Positions 39,358 through 47,945 of a stretch of 57,423 bases of DNA are shown piece by piece. The DNA is from Limiplasma sp964416065 (GTDB taxonomy: Bacteria; Bacillota; Clostridia; Christensenellales; Aristaeellaceae), in assembly GCA_964416065.1 (NCBI GenBank), contig CAYQCL010000009.1, forward strand, positions 1 to 57,423, given 5' to 3'. The notes under the pieces were generated by a model. That model was not told the origin of the DNA, searched no databases, and worked only from the letters and a program-made list of their open reading frames with translations. Numbering within the stretch: the first letter of the stretch is position 1; each line of letters starts with the position of its first letter. The translations under genes were made by a program, and so were the position numbers.

Positions 39358-41214
39358 ATGGCGTCAGGTCGATATGGCGCGGGCGGCCCGTCATCAAGCA
39401 GAGGGCCGAGCGTGCAGCGAGCACCAAAGCTGATTGTGAACGAGCAAGGAGAATTTGCCGCGCCTGTCCGGATGGATGGACAGGCGTATCGCAGCATGCT
39501 TTCCCCCGCGGACGGCGGTCTATCGACGGAACGCCGCGGCTTGCCCGAAAGCGCTGGCTTTGTGTTCGATGATGATCCGTCATGGAATCAGTCCTTGTCC
39601 GAGCTTCCGCTTGCCGAGGAGCGACCGTCCCAGAGCCCGTCGCGCATGCCCGCGCGCCGTCCCGCACCCAAAAGCAACGTCCGTTCGCATCGGGGGGCGG
39701 GCGGGAAAAAGAAGGATCGTGGGGCGCGAGGCGGGTGGCGGGCCTATTTTTATGTCGCGCTCATTACGTTCAGCCTGCTTGGCATGGCGGTCATGACCGT
39801 GATGATGATGCCGCAGATGGCGGGCTATTTTTGGAAGGATCTGGGCAATTACGCCTTTATCAACGGCGAGCTCCTTCGCTATGACGCGGCTACGGTGGCC
39901 GCGTATAAGCAATATCGCGCTTATATGACGCGTGAGGTGATCTATCCCGGCATCTTTGTGGATGGCCTGCATGTGGGAGACATGACCGTTGAGGAGGCGC
40001 GGGAGGTACTGACGGCAAACGGATCCAACGTGCCTGACGCCTTTTCGGTTACGGTCGCCATCGGAAACAAGACATGGAATGTGGACGGCAGCAATGTGCC
40101 GGCCGTAAGGGATTTGGGCAATGTCCTTGAGCGGGCCTATGCCATTGGACGTACGAACACAACGGAGGCTCAGCTTGATTCGGTAACGCCATTTCGCGAG
40201 CGAACCAATACGGCGCTTGCGCTCAGGGAAAGCGGCGTAAACCTTGTCACAACCGCCAGCTATGACCATGAGGCGGTCAAGACGCTTGTGGGCGAAATTG
40301 CCGCTTATGTGACGCGTGATCCGGTGGATGCGCAAATCCAATCCTTTGATTACAATACGCGGACCTTTACCTTTTCAGAGTCACAGCCAGGGGTCACGCT
40401 GGATCAGGATCTGCTCTACGAACGGATCACAGCGGCGCTTGACAAGTGGGAGCGCGGTGTAACGGTGACGGTCGATCCGGTCATCATCCAGCCGACTGTT
40501 ACCAAGGATGAGCTGGCCGCAAACTTTAACCTTGTGGCCGCCTATACAACTGAAACGACGAAGGATTCCAACCGAAACACCAATATCGACCTGGCCTGCA
40601 AGGCCATCAACGGCACGGCGCTCATGCCTGGGGAGACGTTCAGCTTCAATGAGGCCACCGGCCAGCGCACCACGGAGAAGGGCTACAAATCCGCCGGCGC
40701 AATCGCTGCAGGACAGAGCATCGAGGAGGTCGGGGGCGGCATCTGCCAGGTGTCCTCCACCATCTTTAACGCCGTTGTCCGGGCCAACCTCGAGATCACG
40801 TCGCGCAGCCCCCACGCGTGGCCCAGCACCTATGTCAACATCGGAGAGGACGCGACGGTTAATTGGCCCAATCTTGATTTTAAGTTTAAGAACAATACCA
40901 ATAGTCCCGTTTTTCTGATTACCTATTACAAGGATTATAAAATGAGCGCCGAAATCTGGGGCATGTCGTTGGGAGAGGGCATTACCATTGACCTGCAATC
41001 GACGGTCGTTCAGACCATCAATCCCCCCAGTGAAATCAAATATGTACAGAATACCTCGTTGCCCTTCGGCACCCAGAAGACAACTGTCAAGGCGCGAACC
41101 GGCTATGTGGTGGAAACCGAGAAGGTGTGGTACAAAAACGGCGAGGAATTCAAGCGCGAAATGCTGCATACCAGCACCTATAAGGCGTATCAGCAGGTGA
41201 TCGAGTACAATTGA
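39358..41214 (+). CDS. VanW/G5 domain membrane-anchored wall protein
   Basis: The 618-residue protein has a charged, disordered cytoplasmic N-terminus of about 125 residues, one membrane helix (about 129-151, YFYVALITFSLLGMAVM) and an extracytoplasmic part. This comprises peptidoglycan-binding-4-like repeats (YPGIFVDGLHVGDMTVEEA), a VanW domain (NINIDLACKAIN-like NTNIDLACKAINGTALMPGE, IEEVGGGICQVSSTIFNAVV) and a C-terminal G5 domain (TQKTTVKARTGYVVETEKV). These proteins act at the cell wall, some in cross-linking or vancomycin-linked processes; the reaction is unknown. GGGAGGAGCGGGA precedes the ATG. Confidence 0.92.
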   Translation: MASGRYGAGGPSSSRGPSVQRAPKLIVNEQGEFAAPVRMDGQAYRSMLSPADGGLSTERRGLPESAGFVFDDDPSWNQSLSELPLAEERPSQSPSRMPARRPAPKSNVRSHRGAGGKKKDRGARGGWRAYFYVALITFSLLGMAVMTVMMMPQMAGYFWKDLGNYAFINGELLRYDAATVAAYKQYRAYMTREVIYPGIFVDGLHVGDMTVEEAREVLTANGSNVPDAFSVTVAIGNKTWNVDGSNVPAVRDLGNVLERAYAIGRTNTTEAQLDSVTPFRERTNTALALRESGVNLVTTASYDHEAVKTLVGEIAAYVTRDPVDAQIQSFDYNTRTFTFSESQPGVTLDQDLLYERITAALDKWERGVTVTVDPVIIQPTVTKDELAANFNLVAAYTTETTKDSNRNTNIDLACKAINGTALMPGETFSFNEATGQRTTEKGYKSAGAIAAGQSIEEVGGGICQVSSTIFNAVVRANLEITSRSPHAWPSTYVNIGEDATVNWPNLDFKFKNNTNSPVFLITYYKDYKMSAEIWGMSLGEGITIDLQSTVVQTINPPSEIKYVQNTSLPFGTQKTTVKARTGYVVETEKVWYKNGEEFKREMLHTSTYKAYQQVIEYN

Positions 41215-41304
41215 GATGGGCGGCAGGCAGCCCGCCGAAAGGAAACCCGGAAGCGTCGATGGTTTGAATTGGCGTCATGAAGAACATACGAAGGATGTAA
41301 GCAA

Positions 41305-41798
41305 ATGTTTCATATTGGATTCTCCTATGTTGGACTGCTCTATCTGATTCTGCTGTTCGTTCCCAATAGTATCTGGGTGAAAAACAAACCCGAAGGTTAT
41401 GAACGATATGCGTAGAAAGAAAACTTCTGGCTTTTGAGAGGGTTGGAGAGGCACTGGTGTGCGTCTGCGCTCTTATCTTCTCGCATTTCAATATCAGAAA
41501 TACCTATTGGATAGGGTGGCTGATCGCTTCCTTGTGTATTTATGGTTTTGTATGAGATAAATTGGTTCAGATACTTCAGAAGCCAAAAGACGATGGAGGT
41601 TTTTTATAGAAGCTTTCTCGGCATTCCGGTGGCTGGGGCAACGCTTCCGGTTATCGCTTTTTCCTTCTCAGAATCTATGGATGCAATGCTTTTCTGCTTC
41701 TATCGGTAGCCGTTCTTGGAATAGGGTACATCGGAATTCATATCGGTCACCGAAATGAGGTTTACGGGAAAAAGAAAGGAAAACTACCGAGGAGAATA
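41305..41798 (+). pseudogene. Membrane protein gene broken by several frameshifts
   Basis: Fragments of one conserved Clostridial membrane protein follow each other in changing frames: MFHIGFSYVGLLYLILLFVP up to a TAG in the first frame, then LLAFERVGEALVCVCALIFS, then VLYEINWFRYFRSQKTMEV with GIPVAGATLPVIAF, then NAFLLLSVAVLGIGYIGIHI. At least three frame changes are needed to join them. The order and content fit a single ancestral gene of about 160 codons with several membrane segments. The ATG at 41305 is preceded by GAAGGATGTAAGCAA. The last fragment runs straight into the hydrolase gene. Confidence 0.85.
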
Positions 41799-42845
41799 TT
41801 GAAAAGCGTTTTGGCGTTGATAGGAATCCTCATGGCTGTTTCCATTCTTTTCATCATCGCAAGCAGAAACAGAAATTATGTGAAACATTACAAGATGCTT
41901 GACAATGGAGTGGATGAGGGAACATTCCTTACGCTTGGAGGTCAGGAGCAATATGTGCTGATGAGGGGCATGAATACGGAGCATCCCTTCATCATTTACC
42001 TTCATGGAGGCCCATCATTTCCCGATACGTATGCGACTTACGGTTTTACGGATTATCTGATTGATCGTTGTACGGTTGTGGCGTGGGATCAGAGGGGATG
42101 CGGAAGAACCTATTTTCATAATCTGGATAACGACCCCAAAAATGAAACGGCAAGCTTTGACCAGGCGCTGAAAGATCTGGATGAGCTTGTAGACTATGCC
42201 ATGGGCCGTTTTGGACAGGATAAGGTGATCCTGCTCGGCCATTCTACGATACTGGGAAGCGTGTATGTGAAGGCGCATCCTAAAAAGATATCCGCCTATA
42301 TCGGGGCCGCTCAGGTTGTCTCTCTCGAAAAAACGGACATTTACAGTTATGAGGATGCGCTTTCCAGAGCAAAAGAGGCCGATGACGATACCGTGGCGCT
42401 TAAAAACGCATATGAGGCTTTTCAGACTGACGGCGGCATTGTCAATATGATGAACCTGCGTCATTTGACCGCGCCATACCATCCGGTAGCCGTGTCTGAC
42501 AAGGCGGCTATGATGACCATTCAGTCTCCCTACTTTGGAGTGGATGATTTCAGATGGTTCCTGAAGCAGCTGGGAAGCATTGAACAATATTGGATTTTGA
42601 ATGAGCAATTATTTGAATATACCTTTGCATTTTACGCATACGAACAAAGCCTTGCGTATAAGGTGCCGGTATATTTTCTTTCCGGCTCCTGCGACTGGAT
42701 TTGTCCTGTGGATTCAATCAAAGCGTATGCCGACGACATTTTGTCAGAGGACGTAAGGGTCGAAACGCTTGAAGGCTGCGGGCACAACCTGCATTTCTCC
42801 TCACCGCAAGAGTTCGCGCAGAAGATAAAGGGATTGCTTGAATAA
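41799..42845 (+). CDS. Membrane-anchored alpha/beta hydrolase with damaged nucleophile elbow
   Basis: This 348-residue protein has an N-terminal membrane helix (VLALIGILMAVSILFIIA) and an alpha/beta-hydrolase domain of the proline-iminopeptidase type. The oxyanion-hole motif is IIYLHGGPSFPD, DQRGCGRT is present, and the late histidine is in EGCGHNLHFSS. The nucleophile region reads LLGHSTILGSVY, where relatives have GHSWGTVLGS, so two residues (WG) of the elbow are missing and the enzyme may be inactive. The TTG at 41799 follows GAGGAG by 4 bases. It lies next to a clearly decayed gene and has a somewhat lower GC content than its surroundings, which fits a region under decay. Confidence 0.85.
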   Translation: MKSVLALIGILMAVSILFIIASRNRNYVKHYKMLDNGVDEGTFLTLGGQEQYVLMRGMNTEHPFIIYLHGGPSFPDTYATYGFTDYLIDRCTVVAWDQRGCGRTYFHNLDNDPKNETASFDQALKDLDELVDYAMGRFGQDKVILLGHSTILGSVYVKAHPKKISAYIGAAQVVSLEKTDIYSYEDALSRAKEADDDTVALKNAYEAFQTDGGIVNMMNLRHLTAPYHPVAVSDKAAMMTIQSPYFGVDDFRWFLKQLGSIEQYWILNEQLFEYTFAFYAYEQSLAYKVPVYFLSGSCDWICPVDSIKAYADDILSEDVRVETLEGCGHNLHFSSPQEFAQKIKGLLE

Positions 42846-42978
42846 AAGTGCGGCACAGCGTAAAGCTGTGTATTCAAAACGGCTTCTGCAACAGCCCCTT
42901 CAGACTGTCGACAAACCCTATGGATACGCAACGAGCCGCAGCGCCGGCCCTGTCGGTCCGGCGCGTCTCTCACTTGAC

Positions 42979-43068
42979 AACGCTGCGGCGTAAGGGCTTG
43001 GGTTGACGGAGGGAAGCGGGGCCGCTGTGCGGCCTTGCCCCGAAGGGGCAAAGCGACCCGAAGGATAT
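42979..43068. repeat. Dispersed structured repeat, copy B
   Basis: This copy begins AACGCTGCGGCGTAAGGG and matches 5436-5525 along its length, including GGTTGACGGAGGGAAGC and GGCAAAGCGACC. Two small stems can form: GGCCGC/GCGGCC and TTGCCCC/GGGGCAA. Differences from copy A in the first stem are partly compensatory. Confidence 0.75.
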
Positions 43069-43091
43069 CAACCGAAACGAGTGGAGCGAGG

Positions 43092-43175
43092 CAGGCTATC
43101 CGTGCGAGCACGGATAGCCTGTTTTCGCCAGAGGCGAAAATCGTGCATTCCAAATCTTTGATTTGGAATGCACGA
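43092..43175. repeat. Three perfect hairpins in tandem
   Basis: Three self-complementary units abut without spacers. They are CAGGCTATCCGTG/CACGGATAGCCTG with loop CGAG (43092-43121), TTTTCGCC/GGCGAAAA with loop AGA (43122-43140) and TCGTGCATTCCAAATC/GATTTGGAATGCACGA with loop TTT (43141-43175). All stems (13, 8 and 16 base pairs) are perfect. No coding sequence covers them. They could serve as a transcription barrier between the convergent hydrolase and pepT genes, or be part of a mobile repeat. Confidence 0.9.
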
Positions 43176-43288
43176 CCTCCACCGGCCAATGCCCTCCACA
43201 ACGATTGAGGCTGCGGTCTAAGGCCCCTGCACCCCATCCCTTGTCGGCACCCTGGGTGCCCCAAGGTCATTGCGTTTTTGTGCAGGAA

Positions 43289-44503
43289 TCATCCGCGTTC
43301 CAAGCAGATCAGCTCTACCAGCATCCGCGCGCAGGCGTCCATATCCTCCGCCGTGATATGCTCATATGGCCCATGGAAGGCAAAACCGCCTGTGCATAAA
43401 TTGGGACAAGGAAGTCCCATATAGCACAGCTGCGCACCGTCGGTACCGCCGCGCACGGCTGTGTCAAACGGCTCAAACCCTGCCGCGCGCATGGCCTTGC
43501 GCGCGTTTTCAATAAGAAAGAAGCAGGGCTCGATCTTCTCCCTCATGTTGCGGTACTGCTCACGGAGGGTCAGCGTTACGCTGCCCTCGCCCCAGCGATG
43601 GTTCATCATTTTCTCGATATGGCGAAGCTGCTCCTTGCGGCCCTCAAAACGCGCGGCGTTATGATCGCGCACGATATACAGCAGCTTTGCGCGATCCACA
43701 TTGCCTTCCATTTCTTCAAGATGGAAAAAGCCCTCATAGCCCTCGGTATCGCGCGGGGTTTCGGCGGCAGGCAACATGGAGGCGAATTCCATCGCGAGCA
43801 AAGAGGCGTTAATCATCGTGTCCTTCGAACTGCCGGGATGAACGCTTACGCCACGGAAGGTGACAACGGCCTCGCAGGCGTTGAAATTCTCATAGCTCAA
43901 CTCACCCAGCTCGCCGCCGTCGACGGTGTAGGCATAGGCCGCACCGAAGCCCTCCACGTCGAAGCTGTGAACGCCCAGACCGATCTCCTCATCCGGAGTA
44001 AAGGCGACGGCAAGCCTGCCATGCGGGCGTCCCTCGCGGATCACCGTCTCGCATGCGGTCAGAATCTCGGCGATGCCGGCCTTGTCGTCCGCGCCGAGCA
44101 GACTTGTCCCATCCGTGGTGATGAGCGTTTTTCCGGCGAGGCGGGCCAGCTCAGGAAAGCGCTTGGGGGAAAGTGTCTCTCCCGTTCCCCTGAGCACGAC
44201 CTCGCCGCCGTCGTAGTCTGGGATGATCTGCGGCTTCACACCCACGCCGTTGAACGCAGGAGCGGTATCCATGTGCGCGATGAGGCCAAGGCAGGGAAGC
44301 GCCTCAAGCCCCTCCGTCGCGGGCAGATCGCCATAGACAAAACAAGTGTCGGTCACGCGTACATTGGCAAAGCCAAGGGAACGCATCTCATCGGCCAGAG
44401 CGTTGGCCAGGTCAAATTGGCAGGGTGTGGACGGCGTACCCTCGCCTTTTTCAGAAGAAGGGGTGGAGATAGAGACGTATTTCAGCAAGCGATCGGCGGT
44501 CAT
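43289..44503 (-). CDS. pepT: Peptidase T (tripeptide aminopeptidase)
   Basis: This zinc-dependent M20 peptidase removes the N-terminal residue from tripeptides in the cytoplasm. The 404-residue protein shows LIAHMDTAPAFNG (first zinc histidine and aspartate), TTDGTSLLGADDKAG (bridging aspartate), FTPDEEIGLGVHSFD (catalytic and zinc glutamates) and the late histidine in FAFHGPYEHIT. AAAGGA is 8 bases before the ATG at 44503; another ATG three codons earlier overlaps that site. It probably feeds amino-acid fermentation. Confidence 0.96.
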   Translation of the reverse strand: MTADRLLKYVSISTPSSEKGEGTPSTPCQFDLANALADEMRSLGFANVRVTDTCFVYGDLPATEGLEALPCLGLIAHMDTAPAFNGVGVKPQIIPDYDGGEVVLRGTGETLSPKRFPELARLAGKTLITTDGTSLLGADDKAGIAEILTACETVIREGRPHGRLAVAFTPDEEIGLGVHSFDVEGFGAAYAYTVDGGELGELSYENFNACEAVVTFRGVSVHPGSSKDTMINASLLAMEFASMLPAAETPRDTEGYEGFFHLEEMEGNVDRAKLLYIVRDHNAARFEGRKEQLRHIEKMMNHRWGEGSVTLTLREQYRNMREKIEPCFFLIENARKAMRAAGFEPFDTAVRGGTDGAQLCYMGLPCPNLCTGGFAFHGPYEHITAEDMDACARMLVELICLERG

Positions 44504-44586
44504 AGGGATCATCCTTTCGTAAAATGAAAGTCAAAGAAAAGCGGCCGCAAAGAAAGCACGGAAAGAACCGATTTCAGAAAGTGCGT

Positions 44587-44611
44587 CCGCTCCGCGAAGG
44601 ACGCGGAGCGG
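44587..44611 (-). terminator. Hairpin after the CofE-like gene
   Basis: CCGCTCCGCG and CGCGGAGCGG form a perfect 10-base-pair stem over AAGGA. On the minus strand only a loose T-rich stretch (ACTTTCTG) follows, so termination would be moderate. It separates the CofE-like gene from pepT. Confidence 0.55.
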
Positions 44612-44621
44612 ATGGAAAAGC

Positions 44622-45368
44622 TTACTTGACAGGACGAATCAGAATGAGCGGGGTCAGCTCGTCGCCCTGGCCGCTGGGGTTGTCCGCCATGGCGTCCTGA
44701 ATCTGCTCGTCGCTGAGCGGGAAGCCGTCGCTCTTTCCCAACTGGTCACGCTGAATATCGTTGGCATCCATCAGCACGACGGGAATGCCCGTCTCCTTGA
44801 AGAGCTGATTGCAAAGCTCGTTGGGATTGTCGGGATTGATGAGCGCCATCTCGTGATAGAGCTCGAAGCTGGAACGGGTGTAGAACCCGTCGATGCCGCC
44901 GACGCCCTTGCCGCAGATTTTGTAGAACACGCCGTGGACGCCAAAGAGCTTGGTAACAGCGCTCGCAACGGCCGCGAAAAGCACGCGCGGCAGGCCGCAC
45001 ATGTCAATAACGAGCTGAAGCTTATAGGGCTCGTGCATGCCAACGCCGGTATGGTTGATGCCCGCGAAGCGCCAGAGATGATTCGCCCACCAGCCCGGCT
45101 TGACCTCTTCGCGCGTTTTAACAGACTTGACGCACATGCACATTACTTTGGCGCCAAAGCTGAGCAGATCCCCCTCCTGATAGAGTGGGCGGACATATTT
45201 TTCCACCAGCTCCGTCTGGCTCTCACCCACCTGCACGAAGTGGGTCTGAATGGCGTAGCGGTCGTACTTGCGACCGTCCCTGCCTTCGATCGTGCCACGG
45301 TCGAAATAGACCACGCCGTTTTCCTCACGACGCTGTTCGTCCAGATTGCGGGAAGGAATGATGCCCAT
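44622..45368 (-). CDS. CofE-like (F420-0:gamma-glutamyl ligase fold) protein
   Basis: The 248-residue protein belongs to the CofE-like superfamily seen in many Clostridia that do not make F420. It carries DRYAIQTHFVQVGES, GGIDGFYTRSSFELYHEM and VVLMDANDIQRDQLGKSDG, with an acidic ND pair of the kind that binds metal and GTP in true CofE. No other F420 genes are present, so ligation of glutamate to F420 is unlikely. GGAGG lies 8 bases before the ATG at 45368. It follows the helicase gene closely and may be in the same transcript. Confidence 0.85.
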   Translation of the reverse strand: MGIIPSRNLDEQRREENGVVYFDRGTIEGRDGRKYDRYAIQTHFVQVGESQTELVEKYVRPLYQEGDLLSFGAKVMCMCVKSVKTREEVKPGWWANHLWRFAGINHTGVGMHEPYKLQLVIDMCGLPRVLFAAVASAVTKLFGVHGVFYKICGKGVGGIDGFYTRSSFELYHEMALINPDNPNELCNQLFKETGIPVVLMDANDIQRDQLGKSDGFPLSDEQIQDAMADNPSGQGDELTPLILIRPVK

Positions 45369-45389
45369 GTGGATCGCCTCCAAATCAAA

Positions 45390-46577
45390 TTACATGTCCT
45401 CGAAGAAGGGCTCGCCCGATTCGTCAACCAAAATTCCCATGTCGTTAAACTTCAGCGGCACGGGCTTGGCCATGATGTATTTGAGGATCGCGTCGAAACG
45501 CACGCTCTCGGTATAGGTGAGCAGGGTGAACGCCACGCCATGCTTTTTGGCGCGGCCCGTTCGGCCGATGCGATGCAGGTAATATTCGTTTTCGTTGGGC
45601 AGGTCATAATTGATGACGGCCTCCACGTCATCCACGTCAATACCGCGGGCTGCCACATCGGTGGCGAGGAGAATCTGGAACCTGCCCTTTCGATAGGCCT
45701 GCATCACCTGATTGCGAGCGCTTTGGCGCATATCGCCATGGAGGCAGTCGGCGGGATAGCCAGCGTCCTGGAGGCGCTTGCAAAGGCGCTGGGTCATATC
45801 CTTGGTATTGACAAAGACCATCACGCGCTGATACACGTCGCTGTCCAGAAGGTAGAGCAGGTGCTCATGCTTGCGCTCCCGCTCGGTATTGATCACATAC
45901 TGGGTGATCTGGGGCCGGTTCTCCTTTGTGGCGGGAACGACAACCTCCACAGGATCCTGCTGGTACTTCCAGGCGATGGTCAAAACGTCCTGATTGGTGG
46001 TAGCCGAGAAGAGGACGAGCTGACGGTCATTCGGCGTAGACTCTATGATCTTGGTCACGTCCTTGACAAAGCCCATATTGAGCATTTCGTCGGCCTCGTC
46101 CAGCACCATGGTGTGCACCGCGTCCAAACGGATGTTTCCACGGTTCATATGATCGAGCAGCCGTCCAGGGGTGGCGACGACAATCTGCGGACATTGCTTG
46201 AGCTGGGAGATCTGCTTGGTGATAGGCTGACCACCGTAGAGGCAGGCGATGCGCACACCCGGAATATAACGGGCAAGCGCCTTGAGCTCTTCGGTAATCT
46301 GAAGGCTCAGTTCGCGGGTCGGAGCAAGCACCAGCTCTTGAACGCGCTTGTCCTTCAGACTTACATATTCCAGCATTGGAATGCCAAAGGCGCAGGTTTT
46401 GCCCGTGCCAGTGGGGGCGATGGCGATGACGTCGCGCCCCTCCATCATCAGGGGCAGCGTTTTGGCCTGGACAGGCGTCATCTCGCTGAAGCCCATCTTG
46501 TCGACGGCCTTGAGAATTTCCGTGCTCAAATCCGCCGCCTGGGAAAAGAGCATGGTCTGTGTCGCTTCTGTTGACAA
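45390..46577 (-). CDS. DEAD-box RNA helicase
   Basis: This 395-residue ATP-dependent RNA helicase has the Q-motif (GFSEMTPVQAKTLPLMM), motif I (APTGTGKT), Ia (LAPTRELSLQI), II (LDEADEMLNMGF), III (SATT), V (ATDVAARGIDVDDV) and VI (HRIGRTGR). It has almost no C-terminal extension, so it is a minimal RhlE/CshA-type core enzyme for ribosome assembly or mRNA decay. The TTG at 46577 follows AAGGAG by 8 bases and is the likely start, giving LSTEATQTMLFSQ. It lies just after a TSCPD gene. Confidence 0.96.
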   Translation of the reverse strand: MSTEATQTMLFSQAADLSTEILKAVDKMGFSEMTPVQAKTLPLMMEGRDVIAIAPTGTGKTCAFGIPMLEYVSLKDKRVQELVLAPTRELSLQITEELKALARYIPGVRIACLYGGQPITKQISQLKQCPQIVVATPGRLLDHMNRGNIRLDAVHTMVLDEADEMLNMGFVKDVTKIIESTPNDRQLVLFSATTNQDVLTIAWKYQQDPVEVVVPATKENRPQITQYVINTERERKHEHLLYLLDSDVYQRVMVFVNTKDMTQRLCKRLQDAGYPADCLHGDMRQSARNQVMQAYRKGRFQILLATDVAARGIDVDDVEAVINYDLPNENEYYLHRIGRTGRAKKHGVAFTLLTYTESVRFDAILKYIMAKPVPLKFNDMGILVDESGEPFFEDM

Positions 46578-46589
46578 AATAGGTGCTCC

Positions 46590-46838
46590 TTACTGTGCCT
46601 GTTCGTTCAGGTATTTTTCAATAGCACGGCTCAGCTGATCAGGACAGGAGGTGCCGTCACGGCAGGGAATGCCGCGCAGACGGTTCATCACATCGCGCGC
46701 GTCCTGGCCGATCACAACCTTTGCCAGACCGTTGGTATTGCCGCGGCAGCCGCCGGTAAATTGGCAGGCCGAGATCTTGCCGTCCTCAATTTCCAGGTCA
46801 ATGGCGGAAGAACAGGTGCCATGGGTCTTGTAATGCAT
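46590..46838 (-). CDS. TSCPD domain protein (TIGR03905 family)
   Basis: The 82-residue protein is essentially one TSCPD domain, named for the conserved SCPDQL (here GTSCPDQLSRAIEKYL). It has further cysteines in CSSAIDLEIE and FTGGCRGNTNGLAKV. The domain is also found at the end of some ribonucleotide reductases; the stand-alone form has no known activity, and metal binding is likely. AAAGGAGAGATG precedes the ATG. It begins an apparent operon with the DEAD-box helicase. Confidence 0.93.
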   Translation of the reverse strand: MHYKTHGTCSSAIDLEIEDGKISACQFTGGCRGNTNGLAKVVIGQDARDVMNRLRGIPCRDGTSCPDQLSRAIEKYLNEQAQ

Positions 46839-46985
46839 ACATCATCTCTCCTTTGCGGCAGCTTGTACAAAATAAGCCAATTTATTTGTTTCGACGGCAT
46901 GTCCCGCTTTTCCTGCCGAATTTTTCACATTGCGGTCAAAGAGGCATAGGGTAAAAGTAAAACACCGATGAAAGGAAGCGTTGCG

Positions 46986-47885
46986 ATGAGCGTCATGATA
47001 GCCGATCCTTCCCAGGGCGTATGGGAGGCGCGGGACGGGGATACGCCGCTGAAGAAACGCGCGTGCGGACTGGACTCCCCCTGCGCGCTATGCGCGTGCG
47101 GAGACTGGCTGGCTATCGCGGACGCGACACATCGGGAATGTGTCTGCCTGGGACGAAGAGGCTTTCGGCAGCTTTCGCGCATGCCGTCCGTTCCCGGGCC
47201 ATGCGGCCTGCTCCTTTCGCCGTGCGGAAGGTATCTGTATCAGCTCAGCGGCGAGGCTGACTGCGTCCATACCCGTCTCGTGGCCACGGGCGAGCTGCTC
47301 TTTGCCACTCCGGTCGGCGTCTTTCCGCGTATGATGCGCATGGATCAGAGCGGCCGGTTTGTGCTTGTGGCGGGTGGCGCGGTGAACGAGGCTTATTTGC
47401 TGGCCGTGCCGGAGCTGATCCACGAACGCACGGTCTACACGCGCAGCCCCTGCTTTGCAGCCGATTTTTGGCAGGATGGCCTTTTGCTAGTGTGTGCAGG
47501 GGAAGGCGAGGATATCCAAACCGTGGTCTATACGCTGCCGCCGCGTGCCGTTCGGCCGCGCGAGGTGATTACTTTGCCGGGCCAGCCCAGCGGCCTGTGC
47601 GTCTGTCCCGACGGCCGCACGGCGCTTTTGAGTACCCGTGACGGGCTGATGAAGCTGGACATCGCGTCCGGAAGACTATTGTGGAATCTTCCGGAGTGGC
47701 CGCTTTGCATGCAGCTGTGCTGTCAGGGAACGATGGCGCTTGTCAGCGGGACGCTGAATGGAGAGGTCTGTCTTCTGGCGCACCGGAAGCCCTGGCTGAA
47801 ACGCATCCTGTTTTGCGGTAGCGAGCCCAATGCATGCTTTTTGCCAGAGCATGGTATGATTTCCGCGACTTTGGCGCATCCTTGA
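46986..47885 (+). CDS. Beta-propeller-like protein (YncE type)
   Basis: The 299-residue protein has no signal peptide. It consists of repeats with the rhythm LLLSPCGRYLYQLSGEA, RMDQSGRFVLVAGGAVNEAY, LCVCPDGRTALLSTRDGL, resembling the blades of a YncE/lactonase-like beta-propeller. It is unusually rich in cysteine, with pairs such as CALCACGDW and CMQLCCQG. AAAGGA is 9 bases before the ATG at 46986; another ATG six codons earlier overlaps this site. The function is unknown; a scaffold or metal-binding role is possible. Confidence 0.75.
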   Translation: MSVMIADPSQGVWEARDGDTPLKKRACGLDSPCALCACGDWLAIADATHRECVCLGRRGFRQLSRMPSVPGPCGLLLSPCGRYLYQLSGEADCVHTRLVATGELLFATPVGVFPRMMRMDQSGRFVLVAGGAVNEAYLLAVPELIHERTVYTRSPCFAADFWQDGLLLVCAGEGEDIQTVVYTLPPRAVRPREVITLPGQPSGLCVCPDGRTALLSTRDGLMKLDIASGRLLWNLPEWPLCMQLCCQGTMALVSGTLNGEVCLLAHRKPWLKRILFCGSEPNACFLPEHGMISATLAHP

Positions 47886-47945
47886 CACAGAAAGCCCCGA
47901 TGAAGAACGGCTTCATCGGCGAACGAAGGAAAGGAGGCATTTGGC

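Larger units (their letters stand above)
42846..43288. other. Gene-free block with a repeat and a hairpin array
   Basis: This 443-base stretch contains TTCAGACTGTCGACAA near its left end (from 42898), then copy B of the dispersed repeat, then three perfect hairpins in a row, and a palindromic GGCACCCTGGGTGCC at 43247-43261. No reading frame is convincing. It lies between a damaged hydrolase gene and pepT, which converge on it. Confidence 0.7.

Noticed and set aside
43092..43175. A short CRISPR array
   Set aside because: The units are different palindromes without a common repeat or spacers, and no cas gene is present.
44853..46574. A 573-codon plus-strand open frame antisense to the DEAD-box helicase and CofE-like genes
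   Set aside because: It has no ribosome binding site or recognisable domain and mirrors two well-supported genes. Long antisense frames are expected in GC-rich coding DNA with biased third positions.
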